Source of the DNA: Mucidula mucida
Taxonomy: Eukaryota; Basidiomycota; Agaricomycetes; Agaricales; Physalacriaceae
DNA: 64,000 nucleotides
Assembly: GCA_015501055.1 (NCBI GenBank)
Contig: JADNYV010000015.1
Span: 186,001 to 250,000 of the forward strand
Direction of reading: 5' to 3'
Part shown: in pieces, positions 54,907 to 64,000 of the stretch
How positions within the stretch are numbered: position 1 is the stretch's first letter
Layout of the letters: every line of letters starts with the position of its first letter
Program-made: the position numbers and the translations under genes
The notes under the pieces: model-generated
Told to the model about the DNA's origin: nothing
What the model saw: the letters and a program-made list of their open reading frames with translations, nothing else
Databases searched by the model: none

Positions 54907-55686
54907 TCAATTGAAACCATCGAAATGGCCCTTCAAGATGCGCTCGCCCATCGGGGAGGGCGCCCTGCGCGGCTTGGCGTCAAGGCTGATCGTGGCAGAG
55001 CGACGGGGCCTGCCACCCTGGCGAGTGAAAGGAGGAAGCTGCCTAGTCTCCATCGGTGAGGTGACAGCAGAATTAGGCGGCACGTTGGGCGGAGAGTTGG
55101 ACCGCAAATCGGCGGGCTGTAAAAAAGCAGATTAGGCAAAACGCCAAATAAGACAAACTGAGACACTCACTCTCGCGAAAGCGGTACTCAAAGAGAGCCT
55201 ACGCAGAAGGCCCGTGCCTCTCTCCGCGTTGGGTTCTGGCATGGCCGGCTGCGACGGGGCCTGCGCGAAACGCCCAGCCACAGCAGTGCTTGCTCGCCGG
55301 GCATGGTGTGCAACAGCGGGTTCCTTCTCGGGTTCGTCTTCTGAGAAAATATTAGCAAATCTAGACACGCAGCAACCGCACGACAAACCTTCATACAACG
55401 GAGGCGGGCCAAACTTTCGGAATGGAAAGGTGTTTGTGGCCCCAGGTGGCGCCTTAGTAGGTGATTGATTGAAGAAATATGAGAATATGGGGGAGTTGGT
55501 CGGGGACGCTGGACCAAAGCGAGCAGAGCCAGCGGACGTGGAGATGGGGGTAACAACTTCCGAGGGAGAGCTAGCAGAGCCTGAGGACGCAGAGGAGACC
55601 GAGGCCGACCGCCCTCTACCGAAACGTGTGTTAATTGGGATGGGTTCAGAAGGTTTGGATGAGTCTGAGCGAGGATCTGAAGACAT
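54907..55686 (-). CDS. Ser/Pro-rich conserved protein with RRxS phospho-sites
   Basis: Exons 55686-55389, 55340-55171 and 55116-54907 sum to 678 nt, 225 residues. Start MSSDPRSDSSKPSEPIPIN. The protein is low-complexity and rich in Ser/Pro, with short conserved islands: NTRFGRGRSASVSSASS, NSPIFSYFFNQSPTK, ARRASTAVAGRFA, LLRRLSLSTAFAR and RPRRSATISLDAKPRRAPSP ending MGERILKGHFDGFN. The repeated R-R-x-S and R-x-x-S-x-S sites are consensus PKA/14-3-3 motifs, so it is probably an intrinsically disordered phospho-protein. Function unknown; the islands look like those of a basidiomycete-wide hypothetical family. Confidence 0.75.
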
Positions 55687-56148
55687 TTTGTTGAGAAATT
55701 GAAGCAAATAAAGAGGTTGAAAATGAGACGGGCAAATGGTGGTGGTTGGAAAGAAAGCAAGAGACGGCCGAAGTCACAGCTTCAAATAGCGGATCGACTC
55801 AGTTGGATCTAAGATCTGTCACGTGAGATTGGAGTTGTATTAATAGCGATACTCATTCTTGGCAACCGCCTGGGAAGCTGTAAGCTCGCTCTCGACCTAG
55901 GGCAACGCTACGGTTACTGATATTAGCACAACAGCGGACATCGCACCCATCGTCTGGACCTCGTACCGCCCTCTTCCAGACCGTCATCCACGTCTTCTAC
56001 GCGTATGCCTTACTGCGAGTTTACGAGAGGGGGCAAGTACAGTACCCGGTTCTAGATCAAGCCAATCCTGTGGCTCTTCTTTTCCATTCCTGGGATCGAT
56101 CCAAGCACGGTTCCATTCAGTTCCTTTCTATATTCGCCTTACCCCAGA
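55687..56148. other. intergenic, no supported gene
   Basis: 460 bp. A plus-strand stretch at 55,960-56,155 (ALFQTVIHVFYAYALL, HSWDRSKHGSIQFLSIFAL) is protein-like but has no start and conflicts with another open frame. Confidence 0.3.
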
Positions 56149-56955
56149 TCACATGAACCTACCCCGCAATTTCTTTTTCAAATTCGTAGAAACACCCGAG
56201 CACCTCTTTCGATGCGTCTTGACCTGCTGAGAGCACCACGACCCTCGTTTCTCGACCGTATCCGCTGCTCTTCTCCATCTTCGTCGACCTTTGATGCCCA
56301 AGATTGACTCCGTATCGGTGCCGGAGATGGGGCCTGGTGCAGTCTGTCCCTTTATGGAAGGAGACTCGGCGAGAATTACAAAGTAGCTGCCTGCGTTGAG
56401 TTCGTGATTCTTCCATTCGGCATCGTCCACAGTCTATTCATAAATGATCGTAAAACGTCAGGTCTGCGTAGCGGTGAGAATACAGACGAGCCTCCTCACT
56501 GTCCTCAACACCTGCGGCCTTGGCGTTGCTCTCCAAGCTTCGTGAGACCGTGGTTGTTCCCGCAATATTTTGCAGTCACGAGGCTTTCTTCATCGTGGCT
56601 GCTTCTTGGCTTGCTGTCAGACGCGACCGGCGTTTCCCAGGCGAGTCTGGGCCATACAGTACGTTTTTGGATGGAATGTCTGTAAATCGTACGCCATCAT
56701 TAGGGTGCAATTATTGGCATATTATACCTCCGTATGATAAGCCTCTTCGCCAATCACGATGCTGATCTTCTCAATAGACCGCCAACGAATGGTCAGGTCA
56801 AGATTTCGGACAACGTTGTGTGCTTCCCGATCCACGATTGGCGCGTTCAGCCGCAAGGTGAAGAAGTCTGAAGTCCGATGGGTGATGGTGCGGACAAAGA
56901 AACGACTGGTACACAACGAGGCGTCAGATGTCATCATCTGATTGCTCTTCCGCAC
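56149..56955 (-). pseudogene. unrecognised, apparently broken multi-exon gene
   Basis: Coding-like pieces follow each other on the minus strand: FFVRTITHRTSDFFTLRL, NVVRNLDLTIRWRSIEKISI, VIGEEAYHTE, intron gtataa...tttacag, DIPSKNVLYGPDSPGKRRSR, SQEAATMKKAS, AAGVEDSEEARLYSHRYADL, DDAEWKNHELNAGSYFVILA, SPSIKG, TDTESILGIKG, and RETRVVVLSAGQDASKEVLG. Stops occur between YADLTFYDHL and DDAEWK and the frame changes near 56,290. It may be a pseudogene or a gene whose exon borders I could not resolve. No family recognised. Confidence 0.35.
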
Positions 56956-57666
56956 ATTCTGCAGCCCAAAGCATTGATAAGGATTGAAGAATTACGATCG
57001 AATCTTACGACGTGTTGGTGGCGTCTTCAGCGGGCGTCAGCTGGGCTCCTCGTCATCGAAACAACCTACAAAATATGTTTGTTGGGGATCGCGATCAATG
57101 TGAGCCCAACGCCGAAAGACAGATGACCCATTGAGTAGGCAATAATGCTAGAGTAGATACGAAAGCCCGATGTCTCGGACGATTCTCGTATGGAGCGGGA
57201 CCGAGAGTATTAAGAATCTCGACATGGAGGGAGGAGCGAGTGCGCAACTATGTCTCTTGAAGCTTTGCTAAAGGTTATTGAATGAATGCAACAATTCTTC
57301 CGAAAGTAGCTATAAGAATTCAAGCCATTCATTCTTCAATCACTTAACGTTGATATACATACAGAACAACTCCCAGAACCAGCGGTAACATAAGTCGGCA
57401 ATTTTTGTCCGGCGAGGTGGAATCAAGAAATATGAGCTAGATGGACCAGATAGCGTATCTTGAACACGTAGTCGACAGATTTGGCAGTCTGAGAACCCAA
57501 GGTTGAATTTTAACGTCTTGCATCGGAGGCGGGGGCTCATGAAGTGGAGGACAAGTTGCAGTAGTCGAGTAGTAGGAGAAAGGAGGACGTGCCTGGATCG
57601 GGTTATGTAAAGCTGCACGAGGTGAGATTTCCGAGTCTCTTGAACTAGGGTGGAGGAAGAATACGA
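56956..57666. other. intergenic, nothing recognised
   Basis: 700 bp with no supported gene or repeat. Confidence 0.35.
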
Positions 57667-58194
57667 CACTTATTTACAAATCACTTATTTACAGGTAAAT
57701 TACATGTAAATTACCTGGTCGACCAACGTCCGATTTTGGGGGTGGTAAATTACTTCACGTGACCTTGGTCATGTGATGCTCAGCCACCGGCTCAATCCGC
57801 GCTGATGAGACAGCATTATATAGGTAGTATAGCACCAGAAGCCTTGTAGCAGCCTGACTATGAAGTCCCTGGCAATAGAGACTTGTCCCAATGTCTTGAC
57901 GAACCTCTGAAACCCCATCATTTCTGCAAAAATTCAGTCTTGATTCTGTTAGGAAGACTTACACATCGCTCTCACATTTCTGTGCATTTGTCTCTTGTCT
58001 CTTTTAATTCTCCAAGCCTGTAATAACTAGCCCAGCAGGAGAAATTTTCAAGGCATTTACATTGTGCGCAGACCCTGAGATAAGATCACGTGCCTAGTCA
58101 CGTGATGTTAATTACCATGTAAAATACCTGGTAAATAAGTCGGTTTGCGGCGGCCTGGGTAAATTACCAGGTAAATATTTCGAGCGACTTATTT
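57667..58194. mobile_element. MITE-like element with inverted ends
   Basis: The left end (cacttatttacaggtaaattacatgtaaattacctgg, from 57,682) and the reverse complement of the right end (gacttatttaccaggtattttacatggtaatt, 58,145-58,110) are imperfect inverted repeats, each rich in the unit GGTAAATTACC. CACGTGAC follows each end inward (57,764 and 58,092). About 530 bp, no ORF. The inner part holds T-rich filler. No clear target-site duplication was found, so boundaries may be off by tens of bases. Confidence 0.5.
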
Positions 58195-58589
58195 CCCCCA
58201 CCGTATCTTGAACCTCTCTTGTCCCGTGCCTTGCCCGTGCCCAAACTGTGCCACTTGCTAGTCTGCACTTTACAGACACTTGTACATCCAACAAGATAGA
58301 ACTCTTACTTTAGGAATCAAGTATGAGATCCATCCACGTACTTTCTCTCTCTCGCTGGCCAGAACATCGGCTGCAGTCCTGCAATAATGTGAGCGTGTCA
58401 TGGACTTGCAACTTGACGAGCTGGTTGCTATCTTTTTCCGGCGTGTATCCATGACGCCCAGGAAAAGTCCCTCACAAAATGAAAAGACTCAGGGTGAACT
58501 TTCGGAAAGGAACGCTCAACAACGCGACCTGAACAACGTACGGCCCCCAGGCAGCCGAACTTAACGATGGGTCCAGCCAGGCCTCAGCC

Positions 58590-58597
58590 TATATAAA
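58590..58597 (+). promoter_or_regulatory. TATA box of the LPMO gene
   Basis: ccTATATAAAtcg, 135 bp before the start codon at 58,733, followed by a strongly pyrimidine-rich leader, as in highly expressed secreted-enzyme genes. Confidence 0.6.
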
Positions 58598-58732
58598 TCG
58601 AGATCTCTCAGAAATGCCTCTTCAGACTTTCTTTCTTGCCTCCGACGACTGTTCGCTCTCTTTCCTTACACTCTTTCTTCAGCGACTAGTCTTTCACGCC
58701 ACAAATCTTTCCAACTTACACTCGAACGCGCC

Positions 58733-59884
58733 ATGTTCGCTTCTACAACCATTGTATCAGCCTCTGCCCTCGTTCTCCTTGCAGGTCAAGCGCTCGGGCA
58801 CGGCAAGATCACCTCGCCTCCACCGCGCAGTGACACTGTAGGCGACGCGTTTGGCGCGGCGTGTGGCACCCAGCTGCTTAGTGTGGTGACGTCGGACCCG
58901 TATGGAAATATCCAGGGCGAAGAGCAAATCACTGCCAGTAGCTCTTCCTGCAACCTCTGGATCTGCAAAGGCTACCAGTTTGATGATAACGCGGCCTTTG
59001 TTCAAAGTTACACGGCCGGGCAGGTCATCGACATGGAGGTGGAGATTCGCGCGCCCCATACCGGTGTACGTCTTCCCATTTCGTAAAAGATTCTTCCGTT
59101 GACATAACCATTATCAGTACGCCAACGTTTCTATTGGTGCGTCTCTTTTGCTACACGCTAGGAAATAGAGTTTGGGGATTGACAGAACTCTTTTCCCCTT
59201 TAGTGAGCACTTCGACGAACACGATCATTGGAGACACTTTGATCTCGTGGGACGACTACGCTAGTACCGCCACTGGCGTCACGAGCGACGAGACTAGCTT
59301 CTCTATTACGATGCCCGACCTTGGTTCCCAGTGCGCCACAGCCGGCGATTGCGTCATTCAGTGGTTGTAAGTCGCATTCGGGATTATAGTCGTCAGATTA
59401 CTGACATACCACGCCAGCTGGTATGCCCCACCCGGCGTCGACCAAACCTACGAGGACTGCATTGACTTTGTTATGAATGGCTCCGGCACTGGATCGTCGG
59501 CATCTGTTGAGACTTCGGCTCCCGTCTCCACGCCTATAGTCACTTCGACCACAGCTGCATTTGAAGCCTCTTCGTCTTCTGTGACAACCCTCTCAGCTGT
59601 CACGCCGGCCAGCTCCACCGACGCCACAGGCACGACCACCACCTCTGCGTCCACCCCCAGCCAGACTAGCACCTCTTGCACTGCGTCATGCTGTTGTCAG
59701 AATGGTACGCCATGTTCTTCATCGTGTGGATAGGATCCCGCCTGACTATGATTTCGAAGAATACAACGCCTGTGCAGCCGCGGGAGGGAGTGATTGCGAA
59801 GCGGCTGCAGAAGCCTGCATGGAGACCGTGCAAGCGATCCGCAAGATCAAGCGCTCGGGAACGCTCGGTCGTCGACTCTATTAA
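58733..59884 (+). CDS. secreted lytic polysaccharide monooxygenase (LPMO_10/AA16-like)
   Basis: Exons 58733-59065, 59118-59136, 59204-59366, 59418-59704 and 59760-59884 sum to 927 nt, 308 residues. A 22-residue signal peptide ends at LG, leaving His23 (HGKITSPPPRS) as the mature N-terminus, the first copper ligand of the histidine brace. The second ligand is in EIRAPHTGYANVS. Other family features are ACGTQLLSVVTSDPYGNIQG, SCNLWICKGYQFDDN, QSYTAGQVIDMEVEI, ETSFSITMPDLGSQC and VIQWFWYAPPGVDQTYEDC. A Ser/Thr-rich linker leads to a Cys-rich C-terminal module (CTASCCCQNEYNAC...CMETVQA). These enzymes cut crystalline polysaccharide oxidatively outside the cell. The exact CAZy family is uncertain; the fold assignment is firm. 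Confidence 0.85.
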
Positions 59885-60743
59885 AGAGTCCGCGTGAGGA
59901 TTGAGTCCCTTGTTTTATTATCTTCACATGACGAGAACCACCGTGTGGTCTGCGTCCATTCCTGTTCGCGCATTCTCGCCGTTCTCTGGAAGCGTAGGGA
60001 GGATACCGTGGACGGGCAGGTTAATCAGAAACGCTCTGCATTGTACATATTTTCACAATTACTTCGACTTGACTCTTACAGGCAACAGTTTGTGTAACGT
60101 AAATCCTTCCTGTTACAGAATCCAATGCTCTACACAGCTTGACACTGTCCGACTGACAGCAGTTCGTTCGGCACGGCGAATCATCGAAAGCGTTTTAGGG
60201 CGAGAAAGAATTCACATATTTACTTTGTCGTTATTGAGAATGCTGAGCATATGCTGAGCAGAACTGCCCGACCGTCGACAATACTTTGCAGTCCAGGATG
60301 TCCCGGCTTGACCACCGCTTTCTTGGCTGTTCCAACCGAAATAGTGACTCTGCATTACGTCCGATTCGCCATGTTATGTGTCCTGCGAATCTCCAGCGTG
60401 GTCCTTGCCATAGCCGGCGGAATGAAGGCTTCAGGAACAAAGTCTATACCATATCGAGCGTCCCCTTGCAACAGCTCAGAATGTCTATAACCAACAGGCG
60501 TTTCAGCAAGGAAGAACATAGACTAAAAGTCAACTTACATTTCATTGAGATGCGACTTCACATCATCCAAGTTCTGCGGTAGCCCCTCTGTTGAACCGTC
60601 CGCACAATGAAGGCAGTTCCAGTGCGCTCATCGACGTCCGTCGAAAGGATTTTACAAAACTTTTTGTCGTTGATCTGAGATGGCGATAGAAGGTCGTCTT
60701 CCTGAGACGACACGGAGCTCGACTGCGCATGTATATGGGACAC
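59885..60743. other. convergent intergenic region, nothing recognised
   Basis: 860 bp between the LPMO stop and the 3' end of the F-box gene. No gene, tRNA or repeat seen. Confidence 0.4.
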
Positions 60744-62827
60744 CTATATATCTATAAGCCAACACTCGCACAGAAATTCTAAAATTCTTACAAATTTACG
60801 CCACCCGCGAACTCTATAGACGTGCTTTTTGCGGGGACAGCACGTCTCAGGACACGCAAAATACCCTTCAAATTCATCCATATCCTCGACAGTCGCCGTC
60901 GCCGGGTCCAGTCCAGCACGCGCCACGACCTCCTTAACGATCCTCTGAAGCTTCTTGCTCTTCACAAGGTTATCAGCCGACCACGGCCGACGAATGCGTC
61001 TTCCAACCCAAGGATGCGTTCGTCTAAACGAATGCGCCAACCGACCCCGCGTCGAGCTACACGGTTTACCACCAACGATGATGGTCTCGCACCGATCGTA
61101 TATCTCTAGATTGCCCAGCTCCGCATCCAGGGAGTTGCAGCGGTGCGTAAGCATCTCGGGATAGAAAAGTGGGATGTCTCGACACATGAAGTGCTCGCAT
61201 ATCATCACGCGCGAAGTCTGGTGCAGATGCTCAGGTGCTTCCAAAAACTGCTTCAGAGGCACAGAACCCCGTATGACCTTGGCCAGTTCATCATGGATCT
61301 GCTCCAACCACAATCGTAGAGCTCCGGCAGTTGTGGGAGGACATCAAGAAGACGGGCGGCATCCACATGTTCATCAGCAGGAAGATTGAGGATCTCACGA
61401 ATGGGTGGGAACTCGCACACATCCGTGATGTTGGGAAAGATGAGTCTACGCCTTTCGTTCTCCGACCTGGCGTGCAAAATCAGGTCTTGTCTGAATGGCC
61501 GAAGTACTGTATTGAGAACGACGGCCATACGTTGGTCGACGGATAACAGGCGTTCTTTTTTGAGCCGGTGGGAGCGCTGTCCTCCATGAACTCGACCATT
61601 TTATCCTTTATCAGATGCCAGTCTATAGATGAGGGCAGATGAACATCATGATTCAGATATACAGAGCTGAATTGCGCTAACCCGTTTCTGCGAAAGGCCC
61701 TGATGGTTCGACGTTCAAGCATTCATGCTGCTTATACAACTCGGTGTCCTTGACCCATGGCTCATCGAAGCCCAGTTCTTCAAGTCTTTCCCAGACCCTA
61801 AGCACTTATCATTGATTCTTTTCGCCAGGTGACAGTCAGAAGAAGACGAACGCTACCTCGCGTTCCTTTCTCCACTTCTCTACTTGCAGCTTCTTCGCCG
61901 ATTCATGTGCTTCATGTTCTACGCGTTCAGCCCGATGTTTTTCACGCAACCAATGGTCTGCGGACGCTGCGGACTATGTGAGGGGTCAGCAATGGAGTTG
62001 CGCAGAACCTGGTATGTAGCTACCAAAGCCGATGGGCCAAGTATTCGTTTCGAGAAGATAGGTATGCATTCTCATCAGATTGGGAAGATAATTTCGCTTT
62101 GACTGCTTCATAATCACGAGGAAGACAGGCACTCTCTACATGTATTTTTCTTACTGTTCGGACTAGGAGACAATCATAAGCGTTCGCAGTTTGAATGCAA
62201 ACTACTTACCGGTAGTCGGTGTCAAGGACCAAACTTTCCGAACAGTACTTGTCTCTTCATCATCATCAATTCGACGCATTTGATCTAGGCTCTTAAGCCT
62301 GCACGGTCATTCAGCCATCAGACCTCGAAGGTAAAATCTAGGCGCACTCTTGACTGCGGCAATGCGAGCAGAGCCTGAGTCTCAGCATGAAATCGGGCTT
62401 GACTGGTCTCCACAGCATGCCACAAAGCTGAGCGCGCGTCAGTGAAATCAAACCCGCATATATAATAGCGGGTAATACATTACAGTACTCCCCGTATACC
62501 AGCGCAGTCCATGCAGATGGTGCCATGTCATCAGGACACGGAGGAAAATCAGGCCCCGGTGTGTTCTTGAGAGCAGCTTTCCAGATAGGCAGAGCTGAGC
62601 GACACATGAGATTATCCCTCAAGAGATGGCTGGTACGAGACAGCCGAAAGACGTCCGTTGGAGTGAGATAGCTGAATATCTAATAGGGTGGTTGGATTGG
62701 CCTGCATGCATAATGCGAGAATTAGACATGCCTCCAGGCAAACGTCCATAGGAAGGTCCATGAGAAATGCAGTCGGACGCGGTGAAAGAACGTTATCCGT
62801 GGAGACGAGTCGCGCGCGCGCTGCCAT
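60744..62827 (-). CDS. F-box protein with coiled coil and C-terminal cysteine cluster
   Basis: Start MAARARLVSTDN at 62,827. The F-box runs FLMDLPMDVCLEACLILA, TTLLDIQLS, then SRTSHLLRDNLMCRSALPIW (an intron lies inside). Next come PGPDFPPCPDDMAPSAWTAL and a CxxC pair (CGMLWRP, RLRLCSHC). A charged helix (LREKHRAERVEHEAHESAKK) follows, then VWERLEELGFDEPWVKDTEL, DWHLIKDKMVEFMEDS, PFRQDLILHARSENERRRL, and a C-terminal part ending GYFACPETCCPRKKHVYRVR. The layout is the standard one for a large Agaricomycete F-box family in which the F-box binds Skp1 and the rest presents an unknown substrate. About 600 residues; some introns are only approximate. Confidence 0.7.
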
Positions 62828-63170
62828 TATAGAGCGAACGCGGGCTAGTTTCCAGGAAGTAGTCGTGTTGGGTCACTAAGTAGATGAAGGTCAGAGCGAA
62901 GGTATCGGTCCGGAGTTGCCGATCGTTGAAGCTCAGAATTTATCGCCGCCGTTTAGCCTCGATTCACGCGCCGCCCCTGTGCTAAGCTGATGCGTTTAAC
63001 CATGGTCGGTAAGCATGACATGCTGGCGGAAGTGAATATTTCACAACATGTCACTGTCAGGCGTTCAGCCGCGGAGTTCGTGGTGAGGTTGAGTCAGGCT
63101 GAATTACAAGATAGTAGGGGATATATGTACAACGGGCCTCAGCATCAATACATCACAGTCAAGCGAATCC

Positions 63171-63698
63171 TCAGCTCGATTTCCCCACTATTGGCATCGG
63201 CCGCTTCGCAAAGAGCACTTTTCGTTTGACAATCGCGACTGCCTGCCAACCAACTTTCTTTTGCGTCGGACTGAACCCGGCATCATCGCTGTCATCCAGA
63301 GGAAACCCGTCGTCGTCGTCTAATTGGTTTGGACGCGTTTTATGCATAATCGCAAGGGGTTTTTTGAGAGTGACGATCTTCCCCTCGAGGAGATGATGTC
63401 CTATACGCAAGGTAGGGCGTTTCTACGACGCGTCAGCGAGCTGTGACGCGTGGAAAACGAGCAAGTACGTTACCAGGTCGTCATCCAGTGTCAACTGGCC
63501 TACCAGTTTCCCATCGCGCTCCCCTTCATAGGTGCTCTCTACGTCGAGCGTGCCCTGCAGTTCAACTAGGACGATCTCGTCGTGCGATACCTTCGCCACG
63601 GATGGCGGCAATTTCAAATTGGATGATGAAGGGAGTATGAAGTCGACCGGGATGATCATGGCGGAAAGGAAGAATGTTGAAGTTTGAACGGACGGCAT
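63171..63698 (-). CDS. CTF8: Ctf8, subunit of the alternative Ctf18-RFC clamp loader
   Basis: Two exons, 63698-63474 and 63422-63171 (intron gtaacg...cgtag, 51 bp), give 158 residues. The conserved core of the Ctf8 family is visible: EIVLVELQGTLDVES, GKLVGQLTLDDD, then LRIGHHLLEGKIVTLKKPLA and IMHKTR, followed by an acidic loop (LDDDDGFPLDDSDD) and VGWQAVAIVKRKVLFAKRPMP. Ctf8 with Dcc1 and Ctf18 forms the clamp loader that supports sister-chromatid cohesion and polymerase epsilon function. Length and order match the family. Tandem with the F-box gene upstream-to-downstream on the same strand. Confidence 0.85.
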
Positions 63699-63754
63699 TA
63701 GTTATCTAACACAGACTGCGCCTTCATGGAGACCCTGTGCAACGTTTCACATCA

Positions 63755-63836
63755 GTCGGTATCGATTAGGGGTTAAATCACTTCGTTGTGGTAGAGACAT
63801 TCCGAAGAGCCACAGGTTCGATTCCTGTTACCGACA
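63755..63836 (+). tRNA. tRNA-His(GTG): tRNA-His (anticodon GTG) with a 10-base intron
   Basis: Acceptor GTCGGTA pairs perfectly with TACCGAC, D-stem GATT/AATC, anticodon stem CTTCG/CGAAG, T-stem ACAGG/CCTGT with loop TTCGATT, discriminator A. The anticodon loop contains TTGTGG, then tagagacatt, then C; removing the ten bases between positions 37 and 38 leaves TTGTGGC, the usual loop of fungal tRNA-His. The intron position is the canonical nuclear one. Confidence 0.88.
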
Positions 63837-64000
63837 ATACATAGTCCGGAGCAAGAAGATATTTGTTTTACCTCCTGTGGTCAGCCTGTGACAGCCGGCT
63901 TGCCTAAGCATCGCTAGAGTGGAAAAAAAAAAGTATTTTATGTACCATCACCTCCCGGAGGGCTGGTTTTAACTTTTTCACCAGTATTACTAAGTTTACC
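63837..64000. other. right edge, nothing recognised
   Basis: Contains an A-run (A11) near 63,925. Too short to support a gene. Confidence 0.35.

Noticed and set aside
1..64000. CRISPR arrays, bacterial operons, viral replication genes, toxin genes
   Set aside because: None seen; repeats here are minisatellites or dispersed units, and all genes have fungal introns.

Overview
The window looks like nuclear DNA of a filamentous basidiomycete, most likely an Agaricomycete. Genes are densely packed on both strands and interrupted by many introns of about 45-60 bp, with GT/AG ends and CTAAC/CTGAC-like branch points. Intron-rich genes belong to families typical of mushroom-forming fungi: F-box proteins, EF-hand/ZZ-finger proteins, GMC alcohol oxidases, copper-dependent polysaccharide monooxygenases, MYND-finger orphans and TPR orphans. 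There are no operons, Shine-Dalgarno sites or CRISPR arrays. Two nuclear tRNA genes are present (Val-AAC and intron-containing His-GTG).

Layout. 0-8.2 kb: a truncated F-box/LRR-like gene, a short member of an orphan family, a 1,286-residue EF-hand/ZZ-finger protein, and a decayed tandem copy of its 3' end. 9-20.7 kb: a FAD monooxygenase, an orphan, a frameshifted glycosyltransferase-like gene, a signal-peptide gene made of a 15-bp minisatellite, a GMC alcohol oxidase, and a decayed GMC copy. 20.7-23.3 kb: a repeat unit with an unknown ORF. 23.5-32 kb: a paladin-like triple phosphatase-fold protein and a vacuolar amino-acid transporter. 32.4-39.2 kb: two more copies of the repeat unit, around a shredded proline-rich gene, a protein with three dsRBD-like segments, and a secreted two-domain beta-sandwich protein. 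39.3-42.1 kb: a dead MYND-finger gene and a coiled-coil tail-anchored orphan. 42.5-47.1 kb: the Yta7/Abo1/ATAD2 bromodomain AAA-ATPase. 47.8-53.4 kb: tRNA-Val, a MYND paralogue, an inverted TPR pair and an unrecognised multi-exon gene. 54.9-64 kb: a Ser/Pro-rich phospho-site protein, a MITE-like element, a secreted LPMO, an F-box protein, Ctf8 and tRNA-His.

The housekeeping genes (Yta7, Ctf8, paladin, transporter) read cleanly. The orphan, secreted and repeat-associated genes carry single-base frameshifts, nonsense codons, tandem or inverted partial copies and captured exons. The most unusual structure is a 1.5-2.6 kb repeat unit present three times. Two inverted copies share a junction with a fragment of the neighbouring GMC oxidase gene, which suggests an uncharacterised element that captured a host exon. 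Three introns start with GC instead of GT.

All family names below come from motif recognition, not from searches. Exon borders were worked out by hand from frame continuity and splice-site matches.
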